From positions 2,037,027 to 2,101,026 of the forward strand of contig NZ_CP061320.1 in assembly GCF_018688495.1 (NCBI RefSeq): a stretch of 64,000 nucleotides of DNA, written 5' to 3'. Numbering within the stretch: the first letter of the stretch is position 1; every line of letters begins with the position of its first letter. The DNA comes from Polynucleobacter sp. Adler-ghost. GTDB taxonomy: Bacteria; Pseudomonadota; Gammaproteobacteria; Burkholderiales; Burkholderiaceae. The translations under genes and the position numbers were made by a program. This document shows, one piece after another, positions 28,439 to 35,525 of the stretch. The notes beneath the pieces were generated by a model that worked only from the letters and a program-made list of their open reading frames with translations, made no database searches and was not told where the DNA came from.

Positions 28439-28915
28439 ATGAGCACAAAAATAGATATTGGTATTAACGAAAAAGATCGAAAAGCCATCGCCAAAGGACT
28501 AGCAGAGCTTTTAGCTGACAGCTACTCTTTATATTTGATGACACATAACTTCCATTGGAATGTAAAGGGTCCGATGTTCAACACTCTTCACACTATGTTT
28601 ATGGCTCAATATACAGAACAGTGGGCGGCACTTGATTTAATAGCTGAACGCATAAGGGCACTTGGGGAGCCAGCACCAGGCACTTATAAAGAGTTCTCAA
28701 AACTAACCTCAATTAAGGAAGTTGAGGGAACACCCAAGGCGATGGATATGGTTAAGTATCTTGTAAAAGCTCAAGAAGCAACGGCGAAAACTGCTCGCAA
28801 ACTTTTTCCCCTGGTTGAAAAAGCAAACGATCAACCTTCAGCAGATCTTCTGACTCAACGACAAGATATACATGAGAAAACTGCTTGGATGCTGAGAAGT
28901 CTACTAGAGGAGTGA
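28439..28915 (+). CDS. dps: Dps family DNA-binding ferritin-like protein
   Basis: Dodecameric protein that stores iron and shields DNA during starvation or oxidative stress. The ferroxidase site residues are in HNFHWNVKGPMFNTLHTMFMAQYTEQWAALDLIAERIRALG (about residues 36-76), the Dps signature with its His-His and D/E pair. The lysines near the N-terminus and the length of 158 fit the family. It is followed directly by a hairpin of the repeat family, which serves as its terminator. Confidence 0.95.
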   Translation: MSTKIDIGINEKDRKAIAKGLAELLADSYSLYLMTHNFHWNVKGPMFNTLHTMFMAQYTEQWAALDLIAERIRALGEPAPGTYKEFSKLTSIKEVEGTPKAMDMVKYLVKAQEATAKTARKLFPLVEKANDQPSADLLTQRQDIHEKTAWMLRSLLEE

Positions 28916-28919
28916 TTAC

Positions 28920-28992
28920 GAAAAAACCACCCTAAGGTGGTTTTAATGTTTCATGGGGGCCCGGGGCAGAATCGACCAGGGCCTAGAGCGCC
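28920..28992 (-). repeat. Hairpin plus tRNA 3'-end-like remnant (copy D)
   Basis: AAAAAACCACC/GGTGGTTTT is followed by GTTTCATGGGGGCCCGGGGCAGAATCGACC. GGCCCGGGGCAGAATCGA differs by one base from the equivalent part of the intact tRNA-Phe. It also acts as the dps terminator. Confidence 0.75.
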
Positions 28993-29006
28993 AAATACTT
29001 AAGGCA

Positions 29007-29612
29007 TTAATGGGTATGCCCTTGACTATTCATTGGCATCCGACCATTCATCATTTTCTGATGTTGCTTCATCATGTCACCATGCCCATCTGGATGGCAA
29101 AACTCATGATCCGAGTTACCACTCATTTGATGAGTATTGGCGCCCTTGTATCCCGGAATACTTGGATCAAGCATGCCGGCAATCATGGCGATGTGTCCAA
29201 ACACCAAGAACAAGGCAACACATATCGCATGAATTTTTAACTTACCCATTTGGTCTAGTGCTCGATTAACTAAACCCAACTCTTGTAGGGCAATCCAGAT
29301 CAGCGGCAATCCTGCGATGACATAAGTGCTGACAGCAATTACATCAATCACTGTTCTCCACTCGCCTGCCTGTGTAATGGGAATTATGGCGTTAGTCACA
29401 ATGTAGTAAATGATCCCAACAAAGTAAACGCCTACAGCAATTCCAGAAAAGCGATTGAGGTAATAAACAGCACCGTCGAACTTGCGAGTAAATAGTAGAT
29501 ATAGTTCAGTAATAGCTAAAGTCTCTGCTAAGACGATTGGGATGGCCATAAAAATAATTAAATTCCAGGGCTGATTAACAGCCAATAACTCCATGTAGTG
29601 AGTCATGTTCAT
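29007..29612 (-). CDS. Membrane protein with a His/Met-rich tail (DUF6803-like)
   Basis: Four to five hydrophobic segments cover residues about 15-160; the last 45 residues are rich in His, Met and Asp (HQMSGNSDHEFCHPDGHGDMM), which suggests metal binding. I chose the ATG after GGAGAAATCTT, not the longer frame. It is likely an inner-membrane protein handling copper or another soft metal, judged from the tail and the His/Cys-rich neighbour; the family match is tentative. Confidence 0.65.
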   Translation of the reverse strand: MNMTHYMELLAVNQPWNLIIFMAIPIVLAETLAITELYLLFTRKFDGAVYYLNRFSGIAVGVYFVGIIYYIVTNAIIPITQAGEWRTVIDVIAVSTYVIAGLPLIWIALQELGLVNRALDQMGKLKIHAICVALFLVFGHIAMIAGMLDPSIPGYKGANTHQMSGNSDHEFCHPDGHGDMMKQHQKMMNGRMPMNSQGHTH

Positions 29613-29669
29613 AAGATTTCTCCAATAGATTACGGTGGCTAGATGCCACAAAAATTAGTTAATACGTAG

Positions 29670-30002
29670 TTAACTAATCAGTCTTGGAGGTTTGAATATA
29701 TGGCTTGGAACTGCCTCAACAATGAGTTGGGGCACTTGAGAAACAAAGTGATTTGAGAAATCTGGCTCAATATATTGGCTGGTAGATAAGTTTGCTACTA
29801 CGCCCAAACAGCATTGATGCTGTGCTTGATGGTTGGTTGATTGCGACTTCTCAACATTCACATCACTTTTTGTATGGCAATCATGCTGAACTACATGCCC
29901 AGAATGAGCTTGTGATTTGAAGTCAGCAGATAAGGGCATGCTGCCCGCGTGGATCAGGCTGGCAAATAAACTAAAGCAAAGGGTGATACATATCCTTCTC
30001 AT
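29670..30002 (-). CDS. Exported His/Cys-rich small protein, putative metal-binding
   Basis: A signal peptide ([15 protein letters not shown]) precedes a mature chain with clustered His and Cys ([23 protein letters not shown]) and the ending [11 protein letters not shown], which recalls the short exported DUF2946/CopL-type proteins of copper resistance loci. It lies 57 bases upstream of the His/Met-tailed membrane protein gene, same direction. Together they look like a small metal-handling operon; the metal is inferred, not shown. Confidence 0.6.
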   Translation of the reverse strand: MRRICITLCFSLFASLIHAGSMPLSADFKSQAHSGHVVQHDCHTKSDVNVEKSQSTNHQAQHQCCLGVVANLSTSQYIEPDFSNHFVSQVPQLIVEAVPSHIFKPPRLIS

Positions 30003-30026
30003 AATTCCATTCTACGCCCAACAAAT

Positions 30027-30052
30027 AAAAAATCACCCGAAGATGGTTTTGG
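30027..30052 (-). terminator. Hairpin beside the truncated tRNA-Phe (copy A)
   Basis: AAAAAATCACC/AGATGGTTTT is an imperfect stem. The A-run on the left reads as a U-run on the minus strand, the position expected for a terminator of a tRNA gene read leftward. Confidence 0.65.
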
Positions 30053-30059
30053 TGTTTCT

Positions 30060-30105
30060 TGGTGGCCCGGGGCGGAATCGAACCACCGACACAAGGATTT
30101 TCAAT
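30060..30105 (-). pseudogene. 3' half of tRNA-Phe, displaced (copy A)
   Basis: These 46 bases are identical to the 3' half of the intact tRNA-Phe, from CCA to the anticodon loop; identity stops right after the loop (TTTTCAAT). It looks like the chromosomal 3' half pushed left when the 2.1-kb acyltransferase segment inserted and brought a replacement 3' half. Confidence 0.9.
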
Positions 30106-30150
30106 TATCCGCCTAAGCCAACTTTTGCAAGCCACCTTGGAAAGTTGACG

Positions 30151-31947
30151 CTATTCTTCAAATTTTTGGAATACCTGCTCAGAACCAATAGTCGTTAAGT
30201 ACCCATTCGTCCTATAAAGCAGTCCTCCGTTAATTCTCATTTCACAGTCCTGCTCATTACAAACTTGTGGATAAGTGTCATATGATTTAATTTTTAACTC
30301 ATTGACTAACTTTTTAAGATTTTCTCTACCAATAAAATATTGTCCATCAATATCTTTAACTTTTTGAGCGCACCCTACATTCAATACCGGACGGAAAGGC
30401 GGCATACCTACACACTCAATTGGGTCAAATGACAGATGCGGCGGCGGATATATAAAGATTACTTGTTTATTATTTTTTCTAAAAAATTCAATTGTCCTTC
30501 TCAACTGCGCTGTTATTAAATTTGTAATTTCAGGTTGAGTCATTGTTAATACAACAGCTCTTATATTCTTATCTTCAGCAACGCCATTAATTAATTTATT
30601 CATTTGCTCTGATTGCTCTGAATCATAGTTTTTGTCGGAGGACAGTTTAATCAATGGCTGCCTGCCAGGCCATCCAACCATAGCAAAGTTTTTTCCATCT
30701 TCTAAATATTTTTTTGCCAAACCGGAGTAGTCATTGTGAGCAATACTATCGCCAATCAATACTGTTTCTAATTTCTGAGTAACATTTGATAGCCTACAAA
30801 ATGTTGGCTGATACTTAGCAAACATTATTAGGCAGCCTTCATCCGATTGCGGAGGGCGTCCGCCGTGTAAATCTAATACGTGCTTCTCCCTAAACTCTAA
30901 TCCATTTCTAACATAGGCACTCCAGCCCTGTGTTCCCACCAATATCACTAAAAATAGTAATGTTATGGTTACTTTATTGCCCTTACGTCGTAATAGCTTT
31001 TCCCAGTACCGATAAGTTAGATAAGCTAAGGCTATAGAAATAATTATTAAAATTATTTTGTAAAACGCAGATAATTTTCCAGCAGTAATGATTTGCCCAA
31101 AACTTAATAAAGGCCAATGCCAAAGATAAAGCGGGTAACTAATTAATCCAAACCAAATTATTAATTTATTTGAAAAGATATTTTTATTTGCCCAACCATC
31201 TTTTCCTGCCGCAATAAGAAATACAGTGCCCAATGTAGGAAGCAATGCCCACCATCCGGGGAATGCACTCTTTTTATTTAAGGCGTAAATGGCAAGGGCT
31301 ATTAAAAACAATCCTGCAACAGACAGGACGTTTGAATACTTAACACTAAATTTATTAGTGATACTTTCTTTTGTAAGGGACATGTATGCCCATACAGCAC
31401 CAATTAGTAATTCCCAAAAACGACTAATAGGGGAATAAAAAGCGGCAATAGGATTGCTTCCGATTGTTAATACATTTGTAGCAAAAGATATGATGAGAAT
31501 GAGTAGTACAACTTTGAGTACATTAAATTTTTTCTTAAAAGCAGCCCACAACACTAATGGCCAAAATATATAGAACTGCTCTTCTATAGCTAATGACCAT
31601 AAATGTAGCAATGGTTTTGTATCAGAAGCATTATCAAAGTAACCACTCTCCCTCCATAAAGCAAAGTTCTGTAAGAAGCCAGCCCCAGCGGCAATGTGCT
31701 CACCTAACTGCTTATATTCTGAGGCGTATAAAGCAAACCAACCAAATGCGTAGCAAGTCAATAGCACTAAAAATAATGCCGGAAATATTCTTCTTATACG
31801 TCGGCTATAAAACTCAATAAAACTAAAAGAACCGCTTTGTAAATTTTCTAAAATAATTGTTGTTATTAGAAAACCAGATATTACAAAAAAAATGTCTACC
31901 CCAATAAATCCACCGCTAATTACATTTGGAAAGGCGTGAAAAGTCAC
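30151..31947 (-). CDS. OafA-like O-acyltransferase (acyltransferase 3 plus SGNH domain)
   Basis: It adds acetyl groups to surface polysaccharide. About ten membrane segments form the acyltransferase 3 domain, with RRIRRIFPALF as the family motif; the C-terminal 220 residues look like an SGNH hydrolase (VLIGDSIAHND). The listed start is GTG, but the conserved YRPDIDGLRALAVLSV lies upstream in the same frame. That frame opens only after a TAA with ATA at 32022 as its best initiator, so the true start is missing or mutated. AT-rich cargo of element 1. Confidence 0.85.
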   Translation of the reverse strand: MTFHAFPNVISGGFIGVDIFFVISGFLITTIILENLQSGSFSFIEFYSRRIRRIFPALFLVLLTCYAFGWFALYASEYKQLGEHIAAGAGFLQNFALWRESGYFDNASDTKPLLHLWSLAIEEQFYIFWPLVLWAAFKKKFNVLKVVLLILIISFATNVLTIGSNPIAAFYSPISRFWELLIGAVWAYMSLTKESITNKFSVKYSNVLSVAGLFLIALAIYALNKKSAFPGWWALLPTLGTVFLIAAGKDGWANKNIFSNKLIIWFGLISYPLYLWHWPLLSFGQIITAGKLSAFYKIILIIISIALAYLTYRYWEKLLRRKGNKVTITLLFLVILVGTQGWSAYVRNGLEFREKHVLDLHGGRPPQSDEGCLIMFAKYQPTFCRLSNVTQKLETVLIGDSIAHNDYSGLAKKYLEDGKNFAMVGWPGRQPLIKLSSDKNYDSEQSEQMNKLINGVAEDKNIRAVVLTMTQPEITNLITAQLRRTIEFFRKNNKQVIFIYPPPHLSFDPIECVGMPPFRPVLNVGCAQKVKDIDGQYFIGRENLKKLVNELKIKSYDTYPQVCNEQDCEMRINGGLLYRTNGYLTTIGSEQVFQKFEE

Positions 31948-32135
31948 TACAGATAAAACTGCTAACGCACGTAAGCCATCAATATCGGGGCGATACTTTT
32001 GGTGAAGTAAAAATAAATTTATGATTTTATGTTTTTAAAAAGTATGTAGTCTAACTTTACCCCACCCTCCGTCACTTAAATCGACGCTTCATGCCGGGGA
32101 TGTCTAAGACTAATGGCGCCTAACCCTGCTAGAGC

Positions 32136-32165
32136 ATAAAAAATAGCCAAACAAGTGGGCTATTG
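32136..32165 (-). terminator. Terminator downstream of tRNA-Phe
   Basis: AATAGCC and GGGCTATT pair around a 9-base loop; the A-run on the left is a U-run in the tRNA transcript. Its stem differs in sequence from the CCACC/GGTGG hairpins, in line with its having arrived with element 1. Confidence 0.75.
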
Positions 32166-32172
32166 AGATTCT

Positions 32173-32248
32173 TGGTGGCCCGGGGCGGAATCGAACCACC
32201 GACACAAGGATTTTCAATCCTCTGCTCTACCGACTGAGCTACCAGGCC
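32173..32248 (-). tRNA. tRNA-Phe (GAA), intact
   Basis: A 76-base tRNA with encoded CCA. The acceptor stem GGCCTGG pairs with CCGGGCC. The D-loop holds GGTAG...GG, the anticodon loop TTGAAAA carries GAA, and the T-loop holds GGTTCGATTCC. It is transcribed to the left. It is the only complete copy of three; its 3' half is shared with 30060 and its 5' half with 44500. Confidence 0.97.
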
Positions 32249-32271
32249 AAGAGTGGGAATTATAAATGAAA
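32211..32271. repeat. attL-type repeat of the 12-kb island
   Basis: These 61 bases match 44500-44560 with a single mismatch. They span the anticodon loop, the 5' half of tRNA-Phe and its upstream -10 region (TATAAT on the minus strand). They mark the left end of the island. Confidence 0.92.
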
Positions 32272-32290
32272 CTGTGTTTTAGCCTAGAAA
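32249..32290 (-). promoter_or_regulatory. Island-borne promoter of tRNA-Phe
   Basis: On the minus strand TATAAT lies 9 bases upstream of the tRNA 5' end and is preceded by AT-rich DNA. The first 23 bases match the corresponding flank at 44538-44560 with one mismatch; beyond that they diverge, so this promoter belongs to the element. Confidence 0.6.
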
Positions 32291-32389
32291 ATGCGGAAAA
32301 CTGGGTTTACTCTAGAGAAACGCTGTTGATCCTGTAAGGGTGCGGATGTTTCATCCTGTTTAACGGTGGACGACTGGCAGAGATATGGG

Positions 32390-32404
32390 AATCCTCTGCT
32401 CTAC
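32390..32404. repeat. Extra 15-bp fragment of tRNA-Phe sequence
   Basis: AATCCTCTGCTCTAC repeats part of the anticodon stem and D-arm of tRNA-Phe, 170 bases from the intact gene. It lies at the 3' end of the next small gene. It may be an old attachment site remnant. Confidence 0.6.
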
Positions 32405-32613
32405 GGCTTTATGGTCTTAGCTTTTATTAAACTTTGCTGTGCCTTAGCGACCTGCTGACGCTGTCTTTCCGCTTTAACAGCCTGCTGACTGCGCTTAACT
32501 TGTAGCCTAAGCGCATTGATACGCTGCTGCTCAGGTGTTAGTGGTTTTTGTGGCTTGATTGTGGCGACTTCTTTGATCAGCATAAAGATATTTAGTAGTG
32601 CCATGCCAAACAC
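32401..32613 (-). CDS. Small membrane/coiled-coil protein of unknown function
   Basis: A 70-residue protein with a short hydrophobic N-terminus (FGMALLNIFMLIKEVA) and a basic coiled-coil remainder rich in Gln, Lys and Arg (QRINALRLQVKRSQQAVKAERQRQQ). It starts 14 bases after the integrase stop, so it can be co-transcribed with it. No family is recognised. The C-terminal codons run into the 15-bp tRNA fragment. Confidence 0.55.
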   Translation of the reverse strand: MFGMALLNIFMLIKEVATIKPQKPLTPEQQRINALRLQVKRSQQAVKAERQRQQVAKAQQSLIKAKTIKP

Positions 32614-32627
32614 GGCACTACCTACTC

Positions 32628-33653
32628 TTAAATTAATACCTTCAAAATCATGTCTCGCTTCTGTTCGAGTGTATAGCCTACTGTTCCATACATATTAAAT
32701 TCACTGCCGCCGCTACTGTGTCCAGTAATGCTCTCAGCAAGGCGGGTGGGGATATCATTGCGAGCCTTCATCCTGTCAATAATGGCATGCCTAAACATAT
32801 GACTCTTAAAGTCAAATACCTTTAATGTTTTTTTAATAATTTGTGAGCAACTTGAATTGCCATTATCCCTTGCGTAATGTGGCACAAACCATTCACTATT
32901 TCGCCTCTTCGCAATCTTGTATAACTCTTTCGCAGCATCCAAAGATACCCCGCATAATGGAACAGCTCTAATACTTGACTTGGTCTTTCTGTCACTTAAG
33001 GTATTTCTCCGAATCCATAGATGCGGTATGTCGTGATCTAGTACACAGTCTTCCAATCGAGCAAACAAGGGCTCGCTTAGTCTAAATCCAGTATTAAGCT
33101 GAATTAAGGCAACCAACTTGTGTGGGGTTGAGTTCTTTAACAAATGCTCTTTTACTTGTTGTATCAATTGAGTGGTAATGATTGGCATTGGACGCCTTGT
33201 TTCACCCTCACCCCTAATCTTTAATGCCCTAAATGGGCTTAGTCTATCTATATCCAAATGCTTAAAAGCAACATTGAGCATGGCGTTAAGGGTGTTGTTA
33301 TGTTTACGAATACTTACAGGACTTAATCCTCTATTCAATTGGTAATCCCTATATTCAGTAATGTGCCAGTGCTTTAGCTCATCTAAAGTCAAGTCTCCAA
33401 AAAATTCTTTAAAGCTACGAAAGTGATAATTCGCATGTTTGACAAATGTAGGACGATGAGCAGATTTTGCTTCATTCATGTATATCTGAAAGGCATCTGT
33501 AATTGTAGGTAGCCTGCCACTTTTCTGTCTTGATAAATGCTCGCTAATAACTTTAGCAATGAACTCTTCTTCAAAGTTCATGCCGTTGACATTGATTAAC
33601 CGCTCGATTTTATCGAAGACGATTGGGTTTGGTTTTATTACGATGCTTCGCAT
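32628..33653 (-). CDS. Tyrosine recombinase / phage-type integrase (left end)
   Basis: The SAM-like core-binding domain (about residues 55-150) precedes the catalytic domain. The catalytic residues are Arg in NTGFRLSEPLF near residue 180, HxxR in SHMFRH, GHS and the nucleophilic Tyr in EFNMYGTVGY near residue 325. Its position 380 bases inside the left attachment repeat is typical of the enzyme that moves the island. The preceding gene (DUF6641) ends 75 bases upstream. Confidence 0.92.
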   Translation of the reverse strand: MRSIVIKPNPIVFDKIERLINVNGMNFEEEFIAKVISEHLSRQKSGRLPTITDAFQIYMNEAKSAHRPTFVKHANYHFRSFKEFFGDLTLDELKHWHITEYRDYQLNRGLSPVSIRKHNNTLNAMLNVAFKHLDIDRLSPFRALKIRGEGETRRPMPIITTQLIQQVKEHLLKNSTPHKLVALIQLNTGFRLSEPLFARLEDCVLDHDIPHLWIRRNTLSDRKTKSSIRAVPLCGVSLDAAKELYKIAKRRNSEWFVPHYARDNGNSSCSQIIKKTLKVFDFKSHMFRHAIIDRMKARNDIPTRLAESITGHSSGGSEFNMYGTVGYTLEQKRDMILKVLI

Positions 33654-33728
33654 AGTTTTCCTTGTTAAAGTAAAGTTGGATTACTCCGCGAACAAGGTGC
33701 CGTGGTTGACACGACACCTCTTAACAAC

Positions 33729-34169
33729 TTACTTACGAAAACCTGCTCTTAGTGCGCCACTAGCAAACTCAATTTGACCATCTAGTTCACCCGCTTCTAC
33801 TGCGCTTTTCACTAGCTCAAGCGCTTTCACTAACTCCGTAGGATTACCGACTTCAACGCTATGCTTGCCTTTAGCAAGCTCAAGTGGACGACTGCCGTAT
33901 TTCACACAAAAGCAGACTTTGCCCAACTCGTTCTTAAACCACCATTCGCGAATACGCTTTGGCATTTCTATTTGCTTGCGTAGCCCCGTTTCTTTATCCG
34001 TAAAGCTACGATACTTTTTGACTACAAATTGCGTGCCATCTATTTGACTTTTAGCTAACTGAATTTGTTCCCACAATTTATTTGATAGCTTTTGCCTACG
34101 CATCACTAAAGCTGGTAAATGCGTCGGCTTTTTGGCACTAGTAATTTTTAATCCGTCTAAAACACCCAT
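33729..34169 (-). CDS. DUF6641 family protein
   Basis: A 146-residue protein I recognise as DUF6641, common in Burkholderiales islands and beside integrases. The pattern PTHLPALVMRRQKLSNKLWEQI near the N-terminus, KYGSRPLELAKGKHSVEVG in the middle and SGALRAGFRK at the end are diagnostic. Function is unknown; small single-domain proteins like this in such places are often excision or control factors, which is a guess. Five copies of ACTTGGT lie just upstream of its start. Confidence 0.75.
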   Translation of the reverse strand: MGVLDGLKITSAKKPTHLPALVMRRQKLSNKLWEQIQLAKSQIDGTQFVVKKYRSFTDKETGLRKQIEMPKRIREWWFKNELGKVCFCVKYGSRPLELAKGKHSVEVGNPTELVKALELVKSAVEAGELDGQIEFASGALRAGFRK

Positions 34170-34187
34170 TTTCTTTCTCCTAAATTA

Positions 34188-34237
34188 ACTTGGTTTACTT
34201 GGTTCTTTAGGTCACTTGGTGACTTGGTGAACTTGGT
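34188..34237. repeat. Five ACTTGGT iteron-like heptamers
   Basis: Exact copies begin at 34188, 34197, 34214, 34222 and 34231, i.e. at steps of 9, 17, 8 and 9 bases, all in one orientation. They sit directly upstream of the DUF6641 start. They resemble repressor, integrase-arm or replication-initiator binding sites. Confidence 0.75.
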
Positions 34238-34241
34238 CGAT

Positions 34242-34312
34242 ATAGGTTTAAGAAAACGCAGGTTTTTTGCTGTTTCTGAGTGATAAAAAACCTGCTTTTC
34301 CATAAACCCTTT
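34242..34312. repeat. Long inverted repeat sharing the K+ cassette repeat sequence
   Basis: Two inverted arms related to AAAACCTGCTTTTCCTTAAACCTA (shown in two parts: AAAACCTGCTTTTCC and TTAAACCTA) with about 14 bases between. Single copies of the same unit border the Kup module at 38095 and 42418. Confidence 0.75.
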
Positions 34313-35122
34313 ATAAACATTAGCTTCAAAGGCAATAAAGGACTACCAAAAAAGGCAGAAATTCGTCGTTTTTTGACTATACGGGGGGTGTTGTTAAAAC
34401 TTCGTAATCAGCAATTTCGTGAAATGCGCTTAATACCGAAACAAGAAATTTACAAAAATAGCCCTAGCAATACCTATTAATTTCGCAAATACAAAATTGA
34501 TTATTAGGTCTAACTAGGTGGTAATTACGTCAAAACCTTCTTGTCGCTTCACTGCGCATAGTGTTCTTGTCAAAGAGCAATTAAAAGCACTCAAATCAGC
34601 ACTACAAGCGTGCGATATATCGAATCAGTTAGCTGAGTAGCTGAAATACGCAAAACAGCGCAGTGAGCTTGTAATTAACCCCTTAAATACACCATACCAA
34701 ATAAGACTAATTTATTTGCGGTGTTTTATTAGGTTAGCTAAATAAACACATACAAATGAGACTTAAAGTTGGCACGCTGAATGTAATAGTGCTGTGAAAT
34801 CCGTTCTGATGTGTGACGGTACACAAGAGTTGCTCATTACTCGCTTCTTCGCACTAACTAGCTGATGGCTAGATGCTTAAACGACGTCTCGATATGACAG
34901 CACCGTTTGCGAAGTCGTAATAGTTGGTAACGCAGTAATGCGTGAATAAAGTGAGTGGGATGCCACAAATTAACCCACAAACACACCCACATGGCTTCTG
35001 GCATTGGTAGTGAGTGTGTTGCGTAAGACGAGTACATAAAAGGAGATCGCAAAACCTGCCTTTCTTGTTAAATCAAGTTGTGCGTGCCAGTTGTTAATCC
35101 TCAGTAATGATTAGCTATCGCT

Positions 35123-35270
35123 ACGCCTTTATTAAGGCGTGGCTTGACTTCCTAGCAATGACCAACCCAAAAGCAAAACCCTTAATAAATCATTTAATAA
35201 AAAATTAAAGAAATGAGCGGCAAACAAAAGCGTTAGCTTTTGTGTAGACGCAAGCGAACTTTAGTTCGCT
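35123..35270 (+). promoter_or_regulatory. Three hairpins in the leader of a small gene
   Basis: ACGCCTT-TATT-AAGGCGT, CAAAAGC-GTTA-GCTTTTG and AGCGAAC-TTTA-GTTCGCT are perfect stems within 150 bases, each with a 4-base loop and none with a long T-run. They could form a structured 5' leader for the gene at 35314 or be part of a small RNA. Confidence 0.5.
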
Positions 35271-35313
35271 CTTAAATGAGCTCTGAAGTTAAGCTAAAGA
35301 TTTAAGGGAAATT

Positions 35314-35475
35314 ATGAGCGCATACAAAGTGACCTATACCGCTTATTCAAAGGGAAGTACTGAAGTAGTAAGTGAAGGGGTAATGGAGATTAATACAAGC
35401 ACTGCTTATCAAGCCGAACAAGCAGTAAAAGCAATATTTGCTGGACTTGATGTGCTTATTAGGTATACAAATTGA
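35314..35475 (+). CDS. Small 53-residue protein, unknown
   Basis: ATG follows AAGGGAAATT, a good ribosome site. The product MSAYKVTYTAYSKG... contains alternating beta-type residues and a helix, ending LDVLIRYTN. It looks like a compact single-domain protein; such short proteins are common in phage-derived islands. No family is recognised. Its stop overlaps the long frame of the next gene, and co-transcription is likely. Confidence 0.6.
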   Translation: MSAYKVTYTAYSKGSTEVVSEGVMEINTSTAYQAEQAVKAIFAGLDVLIRYTN

Positions 35476-35525
35476 GTATGGTGAACTTTTACAAGATTAC
35501 CTGCCTTACTCACAATGGATGCTCA

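Larger units (their letters stand above)
30098..32218. mobile_element. 2.1-kb segment inserted at the tRNA-Phe anticodon loop (element 1)
   Basis: It lies between copy A (3' half) and the intact tRNA-Phe, bounded by the 8-base loop sequence TTTTCAAT and by 50 bases of identity on the left of each crossover. It contains only the acyltransferase and no integrase, so if it was mobile it was moved by a recombinase in trans, or its integrase has been lost. Confidence 0.7.
34170..35313. other. 1.1-kb non-coding region with repeats and hairpins
   Basis: No credible gene on either strand: the only frames are under 70 codons and without ribosome sites. It contains five ACTTGGT heptamers (34188-34237), a 70-base inverted repeat related to the K+ cassette repeats (34242-34312), and three hairpins each with a 7-bp stem and 4-base loop (35123-35140, 35225-35242, 35253-35270). 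It may hold promoters, recombination or replication sites, or a structured RNA. Confidence 0.6.

Noticed and set aside
25014-30052. The repeated CCACC/GGTGG hairpins as a CRISPR array
   Set aside because: Spacing is 0.7-2 kb with genes in between, the copies vary, and no cas gene is present; they are terminators with tRNA remnants.
34280-34480. A 66-codon plus-strand frame in the island's non-coding region
   Set aside because: It runs through the inverted repeat, has no ribosome site and an unlikely amino-acid composition.
34858-35052. A 64-codon minus-strand frame in the same region
   Set aside because: No ribosome site and no protein-like pattern; it appears accidental.
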